DNA of 64,000 bases from Dermatemys mawii (GCA_007922305.1 ML677366.1:12802881-12866880), one strand, 5' to 3'; positions 47,840-60,317 are shown, counted from the first letter of the stretch. Numbers and translations are program-made. Notes: generated by a model from the sequence alone, not told the origin.

Positions 47840-47960
47840 CCTGTCTCCCAATTCTGACCCCACAACCCCCTGCTATTCCATTCCTAGCCCCACCTCCAGC
47901 ACCTGCAGCTGTACTCATATACCTTAGTCCAGAACCACGGCCCTCCTGCTGCACCAGTCC
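47840..47960. repeat. weak copy of the dispersed ~65-bp unit
   Basis: CCCCCTGCTATTCCATTCCT and CCCTCCTGCTGCACCAGTCC resemble the 37188 and 8040 units in phrase and spacing. Low certainty. Confidence 0.35.
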
Positions 47961-48734
47961 TGCCCCGTTTCCCCTCCTCACCCCCACACACTTAAAACAA
48001 AAAGGTTCCATGTGAATTTAAATTGAGGAGTTCTCTTTTCTACATCAGATTCTTTTTTCCATTTTAAATGCAGATGTGAGTGTCAGGGCCATGGGGGTGG
48101 GGGGGGAGGGCTGATTCCCCACCCCCCGGTACCTCCTCTGACTATTACAAAAGCTGTAAAAACAAAAGCTAACATTTCCAAACTCCAAAGTGTCAGAAGG
48201 TCTTTCTGCTCCGTGAGCGGTTATGAGCTTTTGGCAACACACTCCATGTCCTGCCTCCAGCCTGAGCAATTCTTCTACCCTTCCTCTGCACCCCACCACC
48301 CACCCCCACTTTATCCTCCTCTGTTTGCCTCAGCCCTTCCCTCCCTCCTCAGCTATTTCAGGCACCAGTTTTCCCACACACAACAGATAGCATGAAACCT
48401 GCTGTGCCGCTGCTGCTCCCAATGAGGCGGGGAGAGGGAGCCAATCTTTCTTGGGCTTGGTTTCAGCTCCCACGAAGCATTTGTTTTTCTAAATGGCTCC
48501 CAAGGAGCCTGAACTTTGATCCTCCAGCGTTTTGGCTCTTCAGATGTTTATGAAGCTTGAGCAACTGGGCAGTGATGCCCAGCTGGGCTGGAGCAGTGCC
48601 AACCTGTCCGCCCCCTCCCCAGCGGAATGCTGTTCCGTAGGGCCTCCGGGCACAGCAACTTAAGGTTGTCTGGGAGCTTGGACGAGGCCTGTCCCAGTCT
48701 CCCTATCTTCACAGCGCTGCCACAGAGGATTTAA

Positions 48735-48940
48735 AAATCATAGACTATCAGGACTGGAAGAGACCTCAGGAGGCCATCTAGTCCAAGCCCCTGTTCAAAG
48801 CAGGGCCAGTCTCCAGCTAAATCATCCCAGCCAGGGCTTTATCAAGACTGACCTTAAAAACCTCTAAGGAAGGAGATTCCACCACCTCCCTAAGGAACCC
48901 ATTCCAGTGCTTCACCACCCTCCCTGTGAAAATCTCTCTC
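48735..48940 (-). mobile_element. CR1 LINE 3' end fragment
   Basis: ATCATAGACTATCAGGACTG, AGACCTCAGGAGGCCATCTA, AGTCCAAGCCCCTGTTC, AATCATCCCAGCCAGGGC and AAGGAAGGAGATTCCACCAC match the complement of the turtle CR1 3' end closely. It is the least diverged CR1 piece in the window, so probably the youngest. Confidence 0.92.
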
Positions 48941-49814
48941 CTTGGCCTGCTTGGAGCCTGTTCTCTACAGCAAAGCCACGGGCTTCGAGCAAGCTATTGC
49001 CCCATAGCTTATTATGTGGCCTTTGCCATGGCCCCCTGCTTGTTTCTTCCATTGCAGAGAAACCACAGCCTGTTCTGCCTGAGCTACCAGCAGGAACAAC
49101 CCACCACCACCATCTGCCTCACACCCCAAGCAGGGAGATTTCCACTACCTCAGCCCAAGCTCACCCCTTGACGGCCCGTCAGAAGGAGCAAACACTCTTG
49201 GCAGCTGACTCCCTCCAACAAAGACACCTGGTGGTGATATTAGCAGCCTTTCAAGATTGTAATGTTTTCAGTTCCTGCAGTTGGTAATCATTGCTTGGAA
49301 GCATCAAAGAAAAAAAAAAAATCTATCGCATTTGTGTGTCTCCTCCAGAGAGCGGACCCACTGGTGTGTTCTTGTCGGACTGTGATCAGGAGAGCTGGAG
49401 ACACACATGCCAGCGCATTGGCATGGGATTGCTCCTGAATGCTAGACTGTTGGTATTGCAGAGTACTTTGTGGAAAAGGGGCTGGTTGGCTTTGCACAAG
49501 AATGACCCTGTCTGGGTACAGTCAGGACTAGAGGGGAAGGGGGAGAAAGTATAATTGATCAAATTTTGCCCTCCATTCCCCAAAACACCCTCAGCTTTGA
49601 CAATGTCCCTTTAACAAGGGTGGTTTTTAAAAAAATATTGTAGAAGGAAACAATAGAGCAGTGAGAGACTCTGTTAAAGAGGCTATGACATTTGGTTAGG
49701 ATTCCTGGAAGACCCAGCTAAGGAAATAACTCAGGGGTGGGCAAACTACGGCCCGCGGGCCACACCCAGCCTGCGAGGCCCTCCCATCCGGCCTGCAACC
49801 ATGGAGGCCGCCCC

Positions 49815-50290
49815 TGGCCCCCTCCCCGGAGCCACGCAGCGCGGGCACCGCTGCAAGGCTGCATGTCCTGCGCCCTCTCCCGGAGTCATGCCACACGGGC
49901 AGCTCTGGGGGCTGGGGCTGCATGCTTCCCCCCGCCCCCAGAGCCACGCCGCAGGGGCAGTGCTCTAGGGGTCGGGGCTGCGCGCTCGCCGCTCCCCCGG
50001 AGCCCTGCTGTGTGGGCAGCGCTCCAGGAGGCCGGGGCTGTGCATTGGCCCCTCCCCTGGAGCCGCGCCAAGCGGGGAGCGCTCTGGGAGTCGGGGCTGC
50101 ACGCTCGCCTCTCCTCTGGAGCCGCGCAGCGCGGGCAGAGCTCCAAGGGGCCGAGGCTGCGCGCTAGGCTCTCCCCCGGAGCCGCGCCGTGCGGGGAACG
50201 CTCTAGGGGCCGGGGCTGTCCACTCCACCTGTCCCCCGGAGCCACCCTGCATGAGCCGAGCACTGGGAGCTGGGACTGCATGCTTCCCTC
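49815..50290 (+). repeat. GC-rich minisatellite, 8 units of ~60 bp
   Basis: Each unit contains a CCCCCGGAGCCACGCC-like core, GGGCAGCGCTC-like text and GGCCGGGGCTGCGCGCTC-like text. Units differ by about 15-30 percent by eye. It lies within the hAT-type element. Confidence 0.8.
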
Positions 50291-50640
50291 CCCACCCTCA
50301 CATGCAGATATGGTAAGAAGGGGAATGGGATGGTTCTGGGGGGTGGGGGGCTTTGGAGGAGTCAGTCAGGGAGCAGGGTGGGTTAGATGGTGGTGGGGTT
50401 CTGGGGTGGTGGTTCGGGGGTGGGAAGGTGGATAGGGGTTGGGGCAGTCATGGGACAGGGAGCAGGGGAATTGGGTAGGGGGTGGGACCCTAGGGGTGGT
50501 TAGGGGTCTGTGGAAGGGGCAGTCACGGGACAAGGTGTGTGAGGGGGTTGGATGGGTCAGGAATTCTCAGGGGGCAGGAAGTGGGAGGGGCAGTCAGGGG
50601 GCGGGAAGTGGGAGGGGGCTGGATTGGGGGCGTGGTCTTG
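50290..50640 (+). repeat. G-rich tandem region with G-quadruplex-type runs
   Basis: Many runs of three to six G, for example GGGGGGTGGGGGGC near 50337 and repeated GGGGCAGTCAGGGG-like phrases spaced about 30-60 bp apart. It belongs to the hAT-type element. Confidence 0.6.
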
Positions 50641-50730
50641 CCTATCCGGCTCTCGATACAATTTCACAAACCCGATGTGGCCCTCGGGCCAAAAACTTTT
50701 CCATTCTACGTCTGGGTCCAAGAGTTATTT

Positions 50731-50760
50731 CAGGGGTGGGCAATGCCTCCACCCCCAGCG
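50731..50760 (+). mobile_element. extra hAT-terminus-like sequence
   Basis: CAGGGGTGGGCAATGCC repeats the 5' end of the element at 49732, preceded by AGTTATTT. Only the terminus is recognisable. Confidence 0.4.
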
Positions 50761-53700
50761 GCAAAGTGGCATACTCAATATTCCACCCCACATATGCCTA
50801 TGTAAGCACATAAACTGCATTGTGAATTACTCTTAGCACTCATGTGGAAGCGATATTTACGGGTTAGCCATTTGAAAATAGTAGGTCTAAGATTCTGTTT
50901 GTTAAAGGATCCAAAGGAGTGGCACAGAACATGCTTACTGTTAAGCAGTCTCCTTTAACAGTCAAATGTTTTTTTTGACTGCCTGATAAATTTTAACTCC
51001 ATGCACTAGGTAGGCAATGGCAACCTCTAGTGGTCTATTTTTAGCACTGTGAGGGGTGCAGCCACCTGTCTTCTTTTTAAGATCAGCTGACGGGCGAAGA
51101 AAAAAGGCTGAAGCCGTCAGGCTAAGCACTGATCTCTGTATGATAAGGCAACATCCCAGGGAGGACACCCTGGGCGCCTCTCTTACTGAGATGTGATAAG
51201 TACACCCATGACAAGCATGATACATTTCTGATTTATAGTAGACTAGACTATTTCCAAACACATTCCCAAAGGTCAATGCTAAACTGACAGATATAAAATC
51301 TTGCAGGAGCATTCAAGGAATCCAGAGGCCATTCGAATTCATAATTGCAAAGAAGGAACAAGAGGCAAAGCCAAGTTCAAGCTCCTGATGGCGCCTCCTC
51401 ATTCTGCAGGGAGGCTGAAAATTCATTTACTAGGACATGGGCTCCCTTTTGGTGCCATTTAGGGTCACAGTGCAATTTCAATGCCAGAAAGCAGATCCTC
51501 AGAAGAGAAAACATCTCAGCATGTTCCTGGATTCTTTGCAAATCCTAACTCAAAAACTTTGCTTTTTCTTCCCAGGCAGCTGCATGGGCCCGGCTTCAGA
51601 GTAAACATCACCCCAGACTATCAGAGAACGAAACCTGCATGTTAACACAGAACCCAACGAGAATGGAGACAGAGAGAGCGAAAGGGAGAGAGACAGACAG
51701 ACCAGGGCAAGACGAGAGCATGCCGAACGGCAGAGAAAGTCTGAGCACTGAACACAATCTCTCAGTTGGTAGAGCCAGCTAATGGTGCTCCAGCTATAAA
51801 GACACTTCCAATGTTCTCCTGGCAACAGTGGCACCGTGGGCATCAAAAAGCATCAGCAGCTAGCACCAAGCCAAGGGGCAAAAGCCCACCCCGCCATGCC
51901 AGCAAAATCAGCCATGAGGAAGTGACTGGGGAATCCAAGAGAGTCAGAAGAAAGGGAAGTTCACTCTGCGTGAAGAATGTGGACATTGTTGCACGCCAAC
52001 ACACAGAGAGTCCTCTGGGGCTGGCTCACTGCGCAGCCCACAGCAGCTGGGACCTAAGCGCTCTTGCTGTATGCCAGACTGGGTTTTTATTAGTTTCCTG
52101 CTTTGTGGGATGGCATCTTGTGTCTGACTGATCTAGGGGGCCCTGCCAAGCCTACAGCACATACGGTGGTACAAGCAGGCCCCACTTGTCTCCATCCTAC
52201 TGGCCTGTGGGAGTTAGTGACTGGGAGGGGGAGATGAGAAGAGATGAGCCCCCCCTCCCCCGCTGATACATAGAATGACCTGGCCACGGACCCACGGAGA
52301 AGTGGCAGGGACAAGATGACCAAACACATACTGTGCAACAGAAGGGCTGTATCACCCCCTTGCCAGGAGCCAGAAGGCCTCACCACAAATGTGCCCTCCC
52401 TGATAGCTGAGCAGAAGCCACTAGCTGGCCAAGCTCACCAGCCACAGCAAGAAAGCGGGGGGCATGGGTCAGTGTTCACGTCATGCACCCCTTCAGTGCC
52501 CAGCCCGGCAAGCTAATGATCCAATCAGCAGATCCAATTCAGTGAGGAATCCTAGTCACGGGCCACAAGTCATGAGAGGAGGAGATGGGGTGGGGGCAGA
52601 GCCGTGTCTGGGCTCTGGTCTGACAGAACGTCTGGCTACTCCAGACTACTGAAGGAGGCAGTCTGTGGGGGCACTCCATGATCTACATTCAGACCTAGAG
52701 TCGCGGCAAACTGAGAAACCTCCGGAAGCTGGAATGAAGCTCCATTCAGATTAAACGCCTAGAAGTTTGTATCCACCAGTGGCGCAGAGATCCCCCAGCC
52801 AGGCCCCAGAGCGGCCTGTCCCTCTCCACAGGATGAGCGGGCTTGCTCTGCATGCCAGGATCCCCGGCCACAGCTCTCCCCACCCCTGAGGCAGCAGGGC
52901 CTGGAACCCTGTGAGGCTCCAGCCCCCCAGTACACCTGGAAGTTTGAGAGACTCAGAATCACAATCCCCTAAACCGTAGAGCATGCCCCTCCGCAATAGT
53001 GCGTCCTTACCAAAGTACCCCTTGCAGTGCAGCACTGCTCAGACTCAGTTTCCCTATTAGTCTGCTGCTGCTCCACCCAGCCTCCAGCATCTTCTGGTCT
53101 TAGCCCTCTGGCCAAGTCACTTCAGGTCTCCCCCTGCCAGGAGACCCAAAGTCCAAAACAAGTAGACAAGCACATAAACTCTTCCCTTTCCCCTTGAGAC
53201 CCACTCAGCAACAGCCTTCTTTCCTGCAAGCAGAAGGCCACAGACACGCCCCAGCTGAGCAGGGCTCTCCCTTTCTGCTCCTCCCTGGAAGTCCCACTCC
53301 TGCCCCAGATGTCACAGGGCAGGATGACTGAGCTCTAGTAGCCCGTTAACCCTTACCTGCCTCGCAAAGCATCTGTGTGCCTCCCATCACACCATCCTAC
53401 TGGGCAGCACAGGGAACAGCAAGGCTGGGCATTCAAAACCCCGAGCCAGTGCTTGATGGAGGTAAATAAAAAGTTCAGTGACAAGACCAACAATTTCACT
53501 GCAGAAAGAAAATTACTTGGTCACGGCAACTGAACTGTCCCGAATTACCTGCCAAACCCCTATAGACCGGCGAACAGAGGGGCGGGCGGAGAAGGAAAGG
53601 GGCAGCGAGATAGGTAGCCCTTTCACTCACTCGGAGGAGCTGCGCCCTGGAGTGCAGGTCCGTGAGGTGCAAGCAGAAGATGCTGTTTGTTTCAGGGCTC

Positions 53701-55904
53701 GTTGCTTTTTTACAGCCAGACTGGCTGCTGCAGCTCTGAATGTCTAGGCTTGGGTATCACCCCAACAGCAAGGCGCACAAAGAGCCTGTGCACTGTGGGA
53801 GACACAGGCCATGCAGAAGGGTCAGGATATCTGCTGTCCCCTCACCAGTATGACCCAGAACAGGGTCTGCTCACTCCTAGCACAAGGCTTCTCAGCCCAT
53901 CTCATTCTGTAACCTGGTGAGAATAGGACTAGCCTCCGCTCCCAACACCCCAGTGTTCAGCTCTCAAAATAGGCCATGCTGTGGACCATTGGGAAAGGCT
54001 CTGAGCACCGCTAGCGGTCCATAAGCCACAGGCATGGCCGGGCATGTTCCATACAAAGGTCCTGGGTGCAAAACTTGCATTAGGGCAGCACACAGAGCTG
54101 CACGTACCCAGAGACTTGGGCTCTGCAGCATGGGAGGACTCCACCCACTGGCCTATCAGCTGCAAGACAATTGAGGGTGCAAGTCAAGCGCAGGACCTCT
54201 GGGGAGCATCTCCTTCCCCCATTACTCCCTCGCTGTCTGCCAGCTCACATTTGACACAGTCACAAGCTCATGGGCTCTTTTGGCCTGTATTACCCAGCCC
54301 AGCAGAAAGCAACAGAGTCCTCCTGCATGTGCCGCTGCCCGTCCAGGGAGCAGCTTTCCTGCAATGAGACATCAAGCTCCACGCTCTGACCCTCCGGCTG
54401 GCAGAGCAGCAGGGCTGAGCTGCTGGGATCACCTCCTACAGCAAGTGGGCAGATGCTCCACCCTCACAGCCCGTCAAAGCCTCACTCCCAAGCAAAGAGG
54501 ATTTTGTACCAATGTTTCCACGGCTTCCATTAGCACCAGGGCAGCACGAGGCAGTGCAAGGAGGGAGCATGAGCGAATCGAGAGAGAGCCAGCCCCAGGG
54601 AGGAGCAGAGCACGCTGCCAATACACGCAGGGGCTGTCCAGACCCAGGGATCATAGCTCCCTCTGGACCCGGTGCCCTTTGGAACAGCAGGGCCAGCCAG
54701 CCTTGCAGCACGGCAAACTGCCGAGTCGAAACAGGCACCCACACAGCTGAGCCACCTTCCAGGAGGGCCCTGCAACGCGAGAGCCCCAGCTGCGTGGGAG
54801 ATGAAGGAAAACCAGGAGATGGTCGCCAATACACTGCAGTACCCCAAAGGCCAGGCCAGGCGTCTTCATTTCCCTCCAGGGTGATGAGCTTCCGCTTTCC
54901 TTCCCCCTCCACCCCACCCCCAGCAAAAATAAAAGACGTTTAAAACAAACTGGAGTTTGGCTGGTTTGGGGCAGGAAACGGCCTCTAGCCTGGCAACTAC
55001 AGCATTCGGGTGCAAGTGATCCCAGGAGCAGCAGCGGTCTGATGGTTCACACCGAGTGTGAGCATGAGGGTATCCGGGTACAAATCAACACCTGACACTT
55101 TCCTAGTGTGCCCCTGGAATCTTGCCCCTCCACCAGGGCAAGCCACAGCCCTAAAGCATCAGGCACTGTCTTGGAATCCATTGGCCTCCTATCACATGCC
55201 ATTGTCTCTCCAAGGGTGCCCAAGCCCAACACCGCCTGTGCATACAACTGGCCCAGCGCGGCTGTTACAGCACTGCGGCCCTCACTGCTCTGCTCAGGAA
55301 CAGTCTGGAGGGGAGGGGGTGTCACCAAGGACAGGAACCCAAATCAGCACAAGGAAGGACTATTTCCATAGCCCTGCTCACAATCAGAGCATCAAGGCGG
55401 TGTGTGGGGCCAGCAGTTCCCATTGCCTTGATGCTGGGGCAGGAGCAAGTCAGGCCAGTGGAGTAATTCGCCCAGACGTGAGTCAGACCTAATTTTGCGG
55501 CGCCCCCTGCTCTAGCAGGTATTTGATACCCCATCAGTGGCTTGGCTGGCTCCTGTTTTTAATCTTCTTCCATTGCCTCCAAGTCCCTTGGAGTTTGGCA
55601 GTATCCACAGACCAGGTGGTGTGAAACAGACACCATGGCCAGGAAACTGCTGACCAGGCTTGAGACACTGCGATTAGGGCCACCCACGTGCTGCTCTCCA
55701 GTCGCTGCTGCCAGGGGAGAACCCGCAGGAGAGTTGGGGGCAGGGGTCTGTGACTCCCCATGTGAACAAGCGGGAGACACACACAACTGAAATATTACCA
55801 TAGCTGTTAATGGGCATGACACAACACACGGGGAGATGCAATCATCCCCAAACCACACCATTGCTGTGGGGGAGGAAGCATGTCTCATCATTGGAGCTTG
55901 GGAC

Positions 55905-56035
55905 TCCTGGATTTTGTTCCTGGTTCTGTCACCAACTCAATGCAGGCAAATCCCTTCCATCTCTGTGACTCAGTTTCACCCATCTGTAAAAGGAGGCTAA
56001 TGATAATAGTGACACAACTGGTGTTGACTGCAAGG
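55905..56035 (+). mobile_element. MIR SINE, degraded
   Basis: TTCCTGGTTCTGTCACCAAC, AGGCAAATCCCTTCCATCTC, TGTGACTCAGTTTCACCCAT and CTGTAAAAGGAGGCTAATGA follow the MIR core in order. Confidence 0.75.
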
Positions 56036-57704
56036 TGTCCTTACCTCCAAGAAGCTTCCAGCTATTATAACAACAAAAGGGGTTAGAGGAAAGCAAAGCC
56101 ATTATTATACTCTGCCCATTGGGAAAACTGGCCAGCATGTGGCTACAATTTATACCAATTGCAAGGTATTAGCCTAGTTTAAGGAGTCATCCCTTCTCCA
56201 GCCTCAGCCCAAAGGCTGTAGCTTACTCAGATCTTACATCAGGACTGGACTCCTACCCTTTGCTGAAAGCTCATAGGTGTCCTAGCTGGTGGGGAAACAT
56301 GGACCTTCAAAAGAGACCTTAACCCAACCTCTCTTCTGGGCTGTCCAATTATAGAGCCCATGGCATTTCGTGCAGCCGGACACAACCCTCCCACCCATCA
56401 AGAGCCGCCCTCCTTACTCAGAAGCCTCTCACATCCGAGCCGTCACCCAGTGCAGGATGACAGATGTGTTTCTCTGCACAGACAGGCCCTAGCTCACTGC
56501 TGTGCAAAGCACCTGGAAATACCTGAAGTCTGAAACGTGCTGTGGAAACTCAGTCTCTGTGTTTATGAGGCCCTGTAACAGCTGGGTGGGAAATATGTCT
56601 TCTCCACGGAGGCAGACAGCACAGCGGGTGATGCACCAGAATGCACATATCAAGTGCCAGGGTGCCTCTCCCACCCACCCTGCCTGTAGGCTGTATGTTA
56701 AAGGACCCCTGCTCTCCTTCACTGCATCTGGGAGAATACCTTCCCTGCATCCCGCCTCCACTGATTAACCAATCCCAGCCTGGCCAGGTGCACCTCATTC
56801 CATCTCCACCCCCAGTTCCAGCCGTGCTGTATTCGAGACATCTGTATTCGAGACAGTCATGTCAATCCCGTTGTCAGCAGCCCAAGAACCTCCATGACAC
56901 ATGGCCTAGAGACACCCCTAGCAACCGCTCTATGGAAGAGGCTCTTTCCGTGTGAAGCTCGAGTATGCAAATAAGGGCCTTGCAGACCCACTCTTTGAGG
57001 TGCCCAGATGGCTCAGTGCAAACAACCGCAGAAGGAAGTTACGTTCCGAGCAGACGCTTTCCTATCAGCACTGGAGAGCAGCTTAACCAGGGTGCGTCCG
57101 ACAGCTCGGCAGCCCTTCCCCTGTTCACACGGCGTGGTGGCCACATTTTGCCCACTGGAAGGCCAGGTTGGTGAAATGCCGGCTCTCCAGCAGCTCAATC
57201 CAGCTGGCATTCCGTTGAAATGCAACTGAATACAGCCATGGCCCCGAGAGCCCATAGAAACGGGCGCAGCGTCACTAATGCAACTAAGAGAGATCCCAGC
57301 ATGCAAAGCAAGCAGGGCTCTCAGTTTAGAACAGAGCATTATGGGAGCCACCAACTTGCCCAGCCCACACCTCCGGGTTCAAGAACAGCCACAGATGGTA
57401 TTGCTGAGCCATGTGGGCTGTGTCTGGCTCGTAAGCCGTTCTTTGCTCTGTGCCCAGCCATATATGGCTATACTCGGCCACCCACAGCTCCATACCCACG
57501 CAAACACCTTCCGAGCCTTCACAATCACTTGCCGTGTGATTTGCTTCTGACACAGCAGCTAGCACGCTCTGCCTTGCATGCACACAGTGGAGCAGAATCG
57601 CTCCCTTGGTGGATTGGCGTGACGGGGGCGGGGGGCGGGGAAGCCGACAGCCATGCCTATAGCCTGTATGGCGATGGTGTGATAGCGCACATGCAGCCAA
57701 TACA

Positions 57705-57880
57705 GTGAATAAGATTACAACAAATATAAAATAATGATACAGCTGTCAAGACAGATTAGACTGCACAGTGGAAAAAATTGCAGGGCTGTTTAGTCACAAC
57801 AATATGAGATTAATTTATCAATACAGCTTATGCCGCACTGGAGAAATAGCAAATTGAATAAGCGAATCTCCTCCACACCT
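57705..57880. other. candidate conserved noncoding element
   Basis: Repeat-free AT-rich sequence: GAATAAGATTACAACAAATA, ATAATGATACAGCTGTC, GAGATTAATTTATCAATAC and AGCAAATTGAATAAGCG. It has an E-box-like CAGCTG and TAAT cores. Function is untested. Confidence 0.3.
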
Positions 57881-58264
57881 TACATGGGGATGGAATCTCC
57901 TGAGCTGATCAGCACAGAGGTCTGAAGGCCAGCAAGGATCGGCAGGCAACATACAAGGCCAGCCAGCTCCCGAGGAGAGCGCGCACGCAGACACAGACTA
58001 CACACAACTGCACATACAGCTTACGCATGCAAATAATTCACACCCTCAGACACACACCTTCTTGCACACACATGCATAAACTTTCATGCACCCACAGATG
58101 GGTACAAACACTGCACGCTCCAACGCACAATAGGAGCAGACCCATTGTGTTAGCAGAAGCGAAGGCTACTTCAGGGTAGGGGCAGAATGAGTCGTTGTGG
58201 ACAATGTAGGACTCTTGAGAACTTCACCCAGGCTCTGCGTTGGCAAGAGCTTAATGGGCAGGTC

Positions 58265-58490
58265 TCGGGGAGAGGCTGGTTTTTAATTTGCAAATTTTAA
58301 CCGAGAGCAACAATAACGATGGGTTAAAACTGTGCAAATAAATAAATAGCTGCAGTGCTAATTAGCCAAGGATTCTACGTGTGAAGGTGAGAGCTCAGCA
58401 GCAGACGCCGATAGGGAGGAAGCACCAGTTTCTATAAATATTGAAATCTGGTAATTATCGTCATTAGAACTAGTTGTGATTTATCGGCTG
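58265..58490. other. candidate conserved noncoding element
   Basis: TTTTTAATTTGCAAATTTTA (an octamer-like ATTTGCAAAT palindrome), GTGCAAATAAATAAATAGC, GCTAATTAGCC and GGTAATTATCGTCATTAG give a dense set of POU and homeodomain-type cores without repeat signature. Regulatory use is inference. Confidence 0.35.
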
Positions 58491-59649
58491 CACAAGCCCC
58501 ACAAGTAAGAATGGCATTTATTTGCCACACTTAGAGCATCTAAAAATACTTCCTTCCCTGCACCCTCGGATTCTGCACTGTCCCTTTCCTGATCCCAAAC
58601 CCTCTCACCCAGAGACGCTGCATCTTTAAGGCTGAAAGGCAGGAGAAAAGCACAGGGCAGATCTGAGCTGGAGAGACATGCGGGCACAAGAGCAAGAACC
58701 ACAGATCCCATCAGCCCCTACACTAATCCACAACAGAAACTGACGACAAGCATTGGTCAGTAACAGAAATCGTACCATGGAAGAGCCACAACATCTTTGG
58801 TATCCGTGGGCAGGGAGCTTGAGAGAAGGGGCTGAGCAAACAGCAGCTCAGCAGGGCCCTCCAAGATTCCTGCCAGACTGCTGACATCCGATGATTCCAG
58901 CTGGTGCTTCGGCAGCATGGAGATGGCTCTGACCAACCTCTCAGGGATTTATTGGTCAAGTGGGGCACCAGCAAGCCCCACAGTAAAATAGGAACAGGTA
59001 TCTATTGTGCCCGAGTTAGCTGATGCCATTCGGGGTTCGAGCCCCTGTGAGGAGGGGGGTCCGATGCTCCTCCCACCTAATGCTGGATTAGATTAGCAAA
59101 CCCCCGCAGCTAGTATCCCAACGCTGATGCTGCCCAGTGCCAGAGCCAACAGAGGAAAGGTGCAAGAAACAATGCAGCAGGCAAGCTATGGAATACCCTG
59201 AGCTCAGCAGAATTCTTCCTCACTCAGTTACAGAGCGTGGCCTCCCAGGGCTTTCTCCCCAACCACTCAGCTCCTCCAAAGCCGCTGACCCTCCGGGCCT
59301 CTCCCCTGGGGTCTCTTCTCTCCGGCCTCCTTTGGGAGTCTCCTCCCCAGCTGCCATCCCACCTACCTCTCTCCCGGCTCTCCTCTCCCTGCAGTGCTTT
59401 CTTTATAGAAGCCACCCAGCTGAGTCTAATCCTTAATTACCTGCCTCCCCTCCAAGGGCCAGAGAATGGGCAAACTGGGTGCTCTGGCTCCCCTTTAATC
59501 TTATTGCGGCTAATGTGGGGTTTATACACCCCATCACTGGTCTCCTCCATCACTGTAAACACAAGCACATGATTTACCTTCTTTCCCCCATTCATTATTT
59601 TGTGGAACTACCCTGTCCTCTCTTAAAAGGCGAAGAAGATAATGAAAGA

Positions 59650-59662
59650 GGGGGGGGGGGGG
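59650..59662. repeat. poly-G run (13 bp)
   Basis: Thirteen consecutive G. An ORF reads through it and is not credible. Confidence 0.9.
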
Positions 59663-60317
59663 CAAGCAGCGGCTTAGGGACACTCCCCACAGACACCCCC
59701 CCACACACACCTCTTCACTTTGTCTGCAAGTTACCTGGCGATCGCGAAGCCTGGAGGCCTCTTGCGCTGGTAGATGCACAGGACACAGAGCAGTCACAGC
59801 AATGTGTGACAGCATTGCATCCTCCCTGCCCGGGGAACCGGCTCCATGCTGCGGAAATGGACAGGATCACACAGGGCCTAATGAACCCCTTAGGACCAGA
59901 GTGCCTACAGGAGCTTAGCATCCATTCAGGCATCAAAAGCGACGACCTGGTTTTCAGAAGAGCTCCAAGTACTGAGCATAGGATGGGGGCTGAGCTTCCT
60001 TCAAAACCCAGCCCCAGTGTCAGAGCAGGAGCTGCTGGGGACTAAGCGCATTTGAAAATCTGACACTGGCTTAGAGGCCTGAATGGGAGCGGAGCTGCCC
60101 TGGGTAGTGAGCACTTGGAAGTCTAGCCCCACTACTGCCTGATGTGGCCAGTCGGGGACAAGCCAAGATGCCACCAACTCACGGTGAGATTTTAAAGGAC
60201 AGAACATCACCCCGCAGGCAGCCAAAAGCCCAGGTTTACACCCATGAGCTGAATCCTGCACCCCCACTCGTCCCTTTTTCAGCAGCAACAACAGCCTTTC
60301 TACCCTGTCCTTATGGC

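Larger units (their letters stand above)
49732..50711 (+). mobile_element. hAT-type non-autonomous element carrying a minisatellite
   Basis: Begins CAGGGGTGGGCAAACTACGG followed by CCCGCGGGCC, a typical hAT terminus. The degraded right end reads GGCCCTCGGGCCAAAAACTT. Inside are an 8-unit ~60-bp GC-rich tandem array (49815-50290) and a G-rich stretch (50290-50640). The long plus-strand ORF (232 aa) arises from the array and has no conserved domain. No transposase is present. Confidence 0.75.

Noticed and set aside
49737..50435. 232-aa plus-strand ORF
   Set aside because: It is a reading of the GC-rich 60-bp minisatellite inside a hAT-type element; low complexity, no domain, and open frames on the other strand too.
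53280..53400. Possible LTR end (GCCTCCCATCACACC)
   Set aside because: CCATCACA resembles an LTR terminus but no matching TGTGATGG start or target duplication was found nearby.
57220..57708. 162-aa plus-strand ORF
   Set aside because: No family resemblance; overlapping frames on both strands are equally open.
57960..58130. CA-rich microsatellite
   Set aside because: Only scattered CACA phrases; no uninterrupted run long enough to call.
59479..60045. 188-aa plus-strand ORF
   Set aside because: Reads through a 13-base poly-G run, has no domain, and lies in intron.
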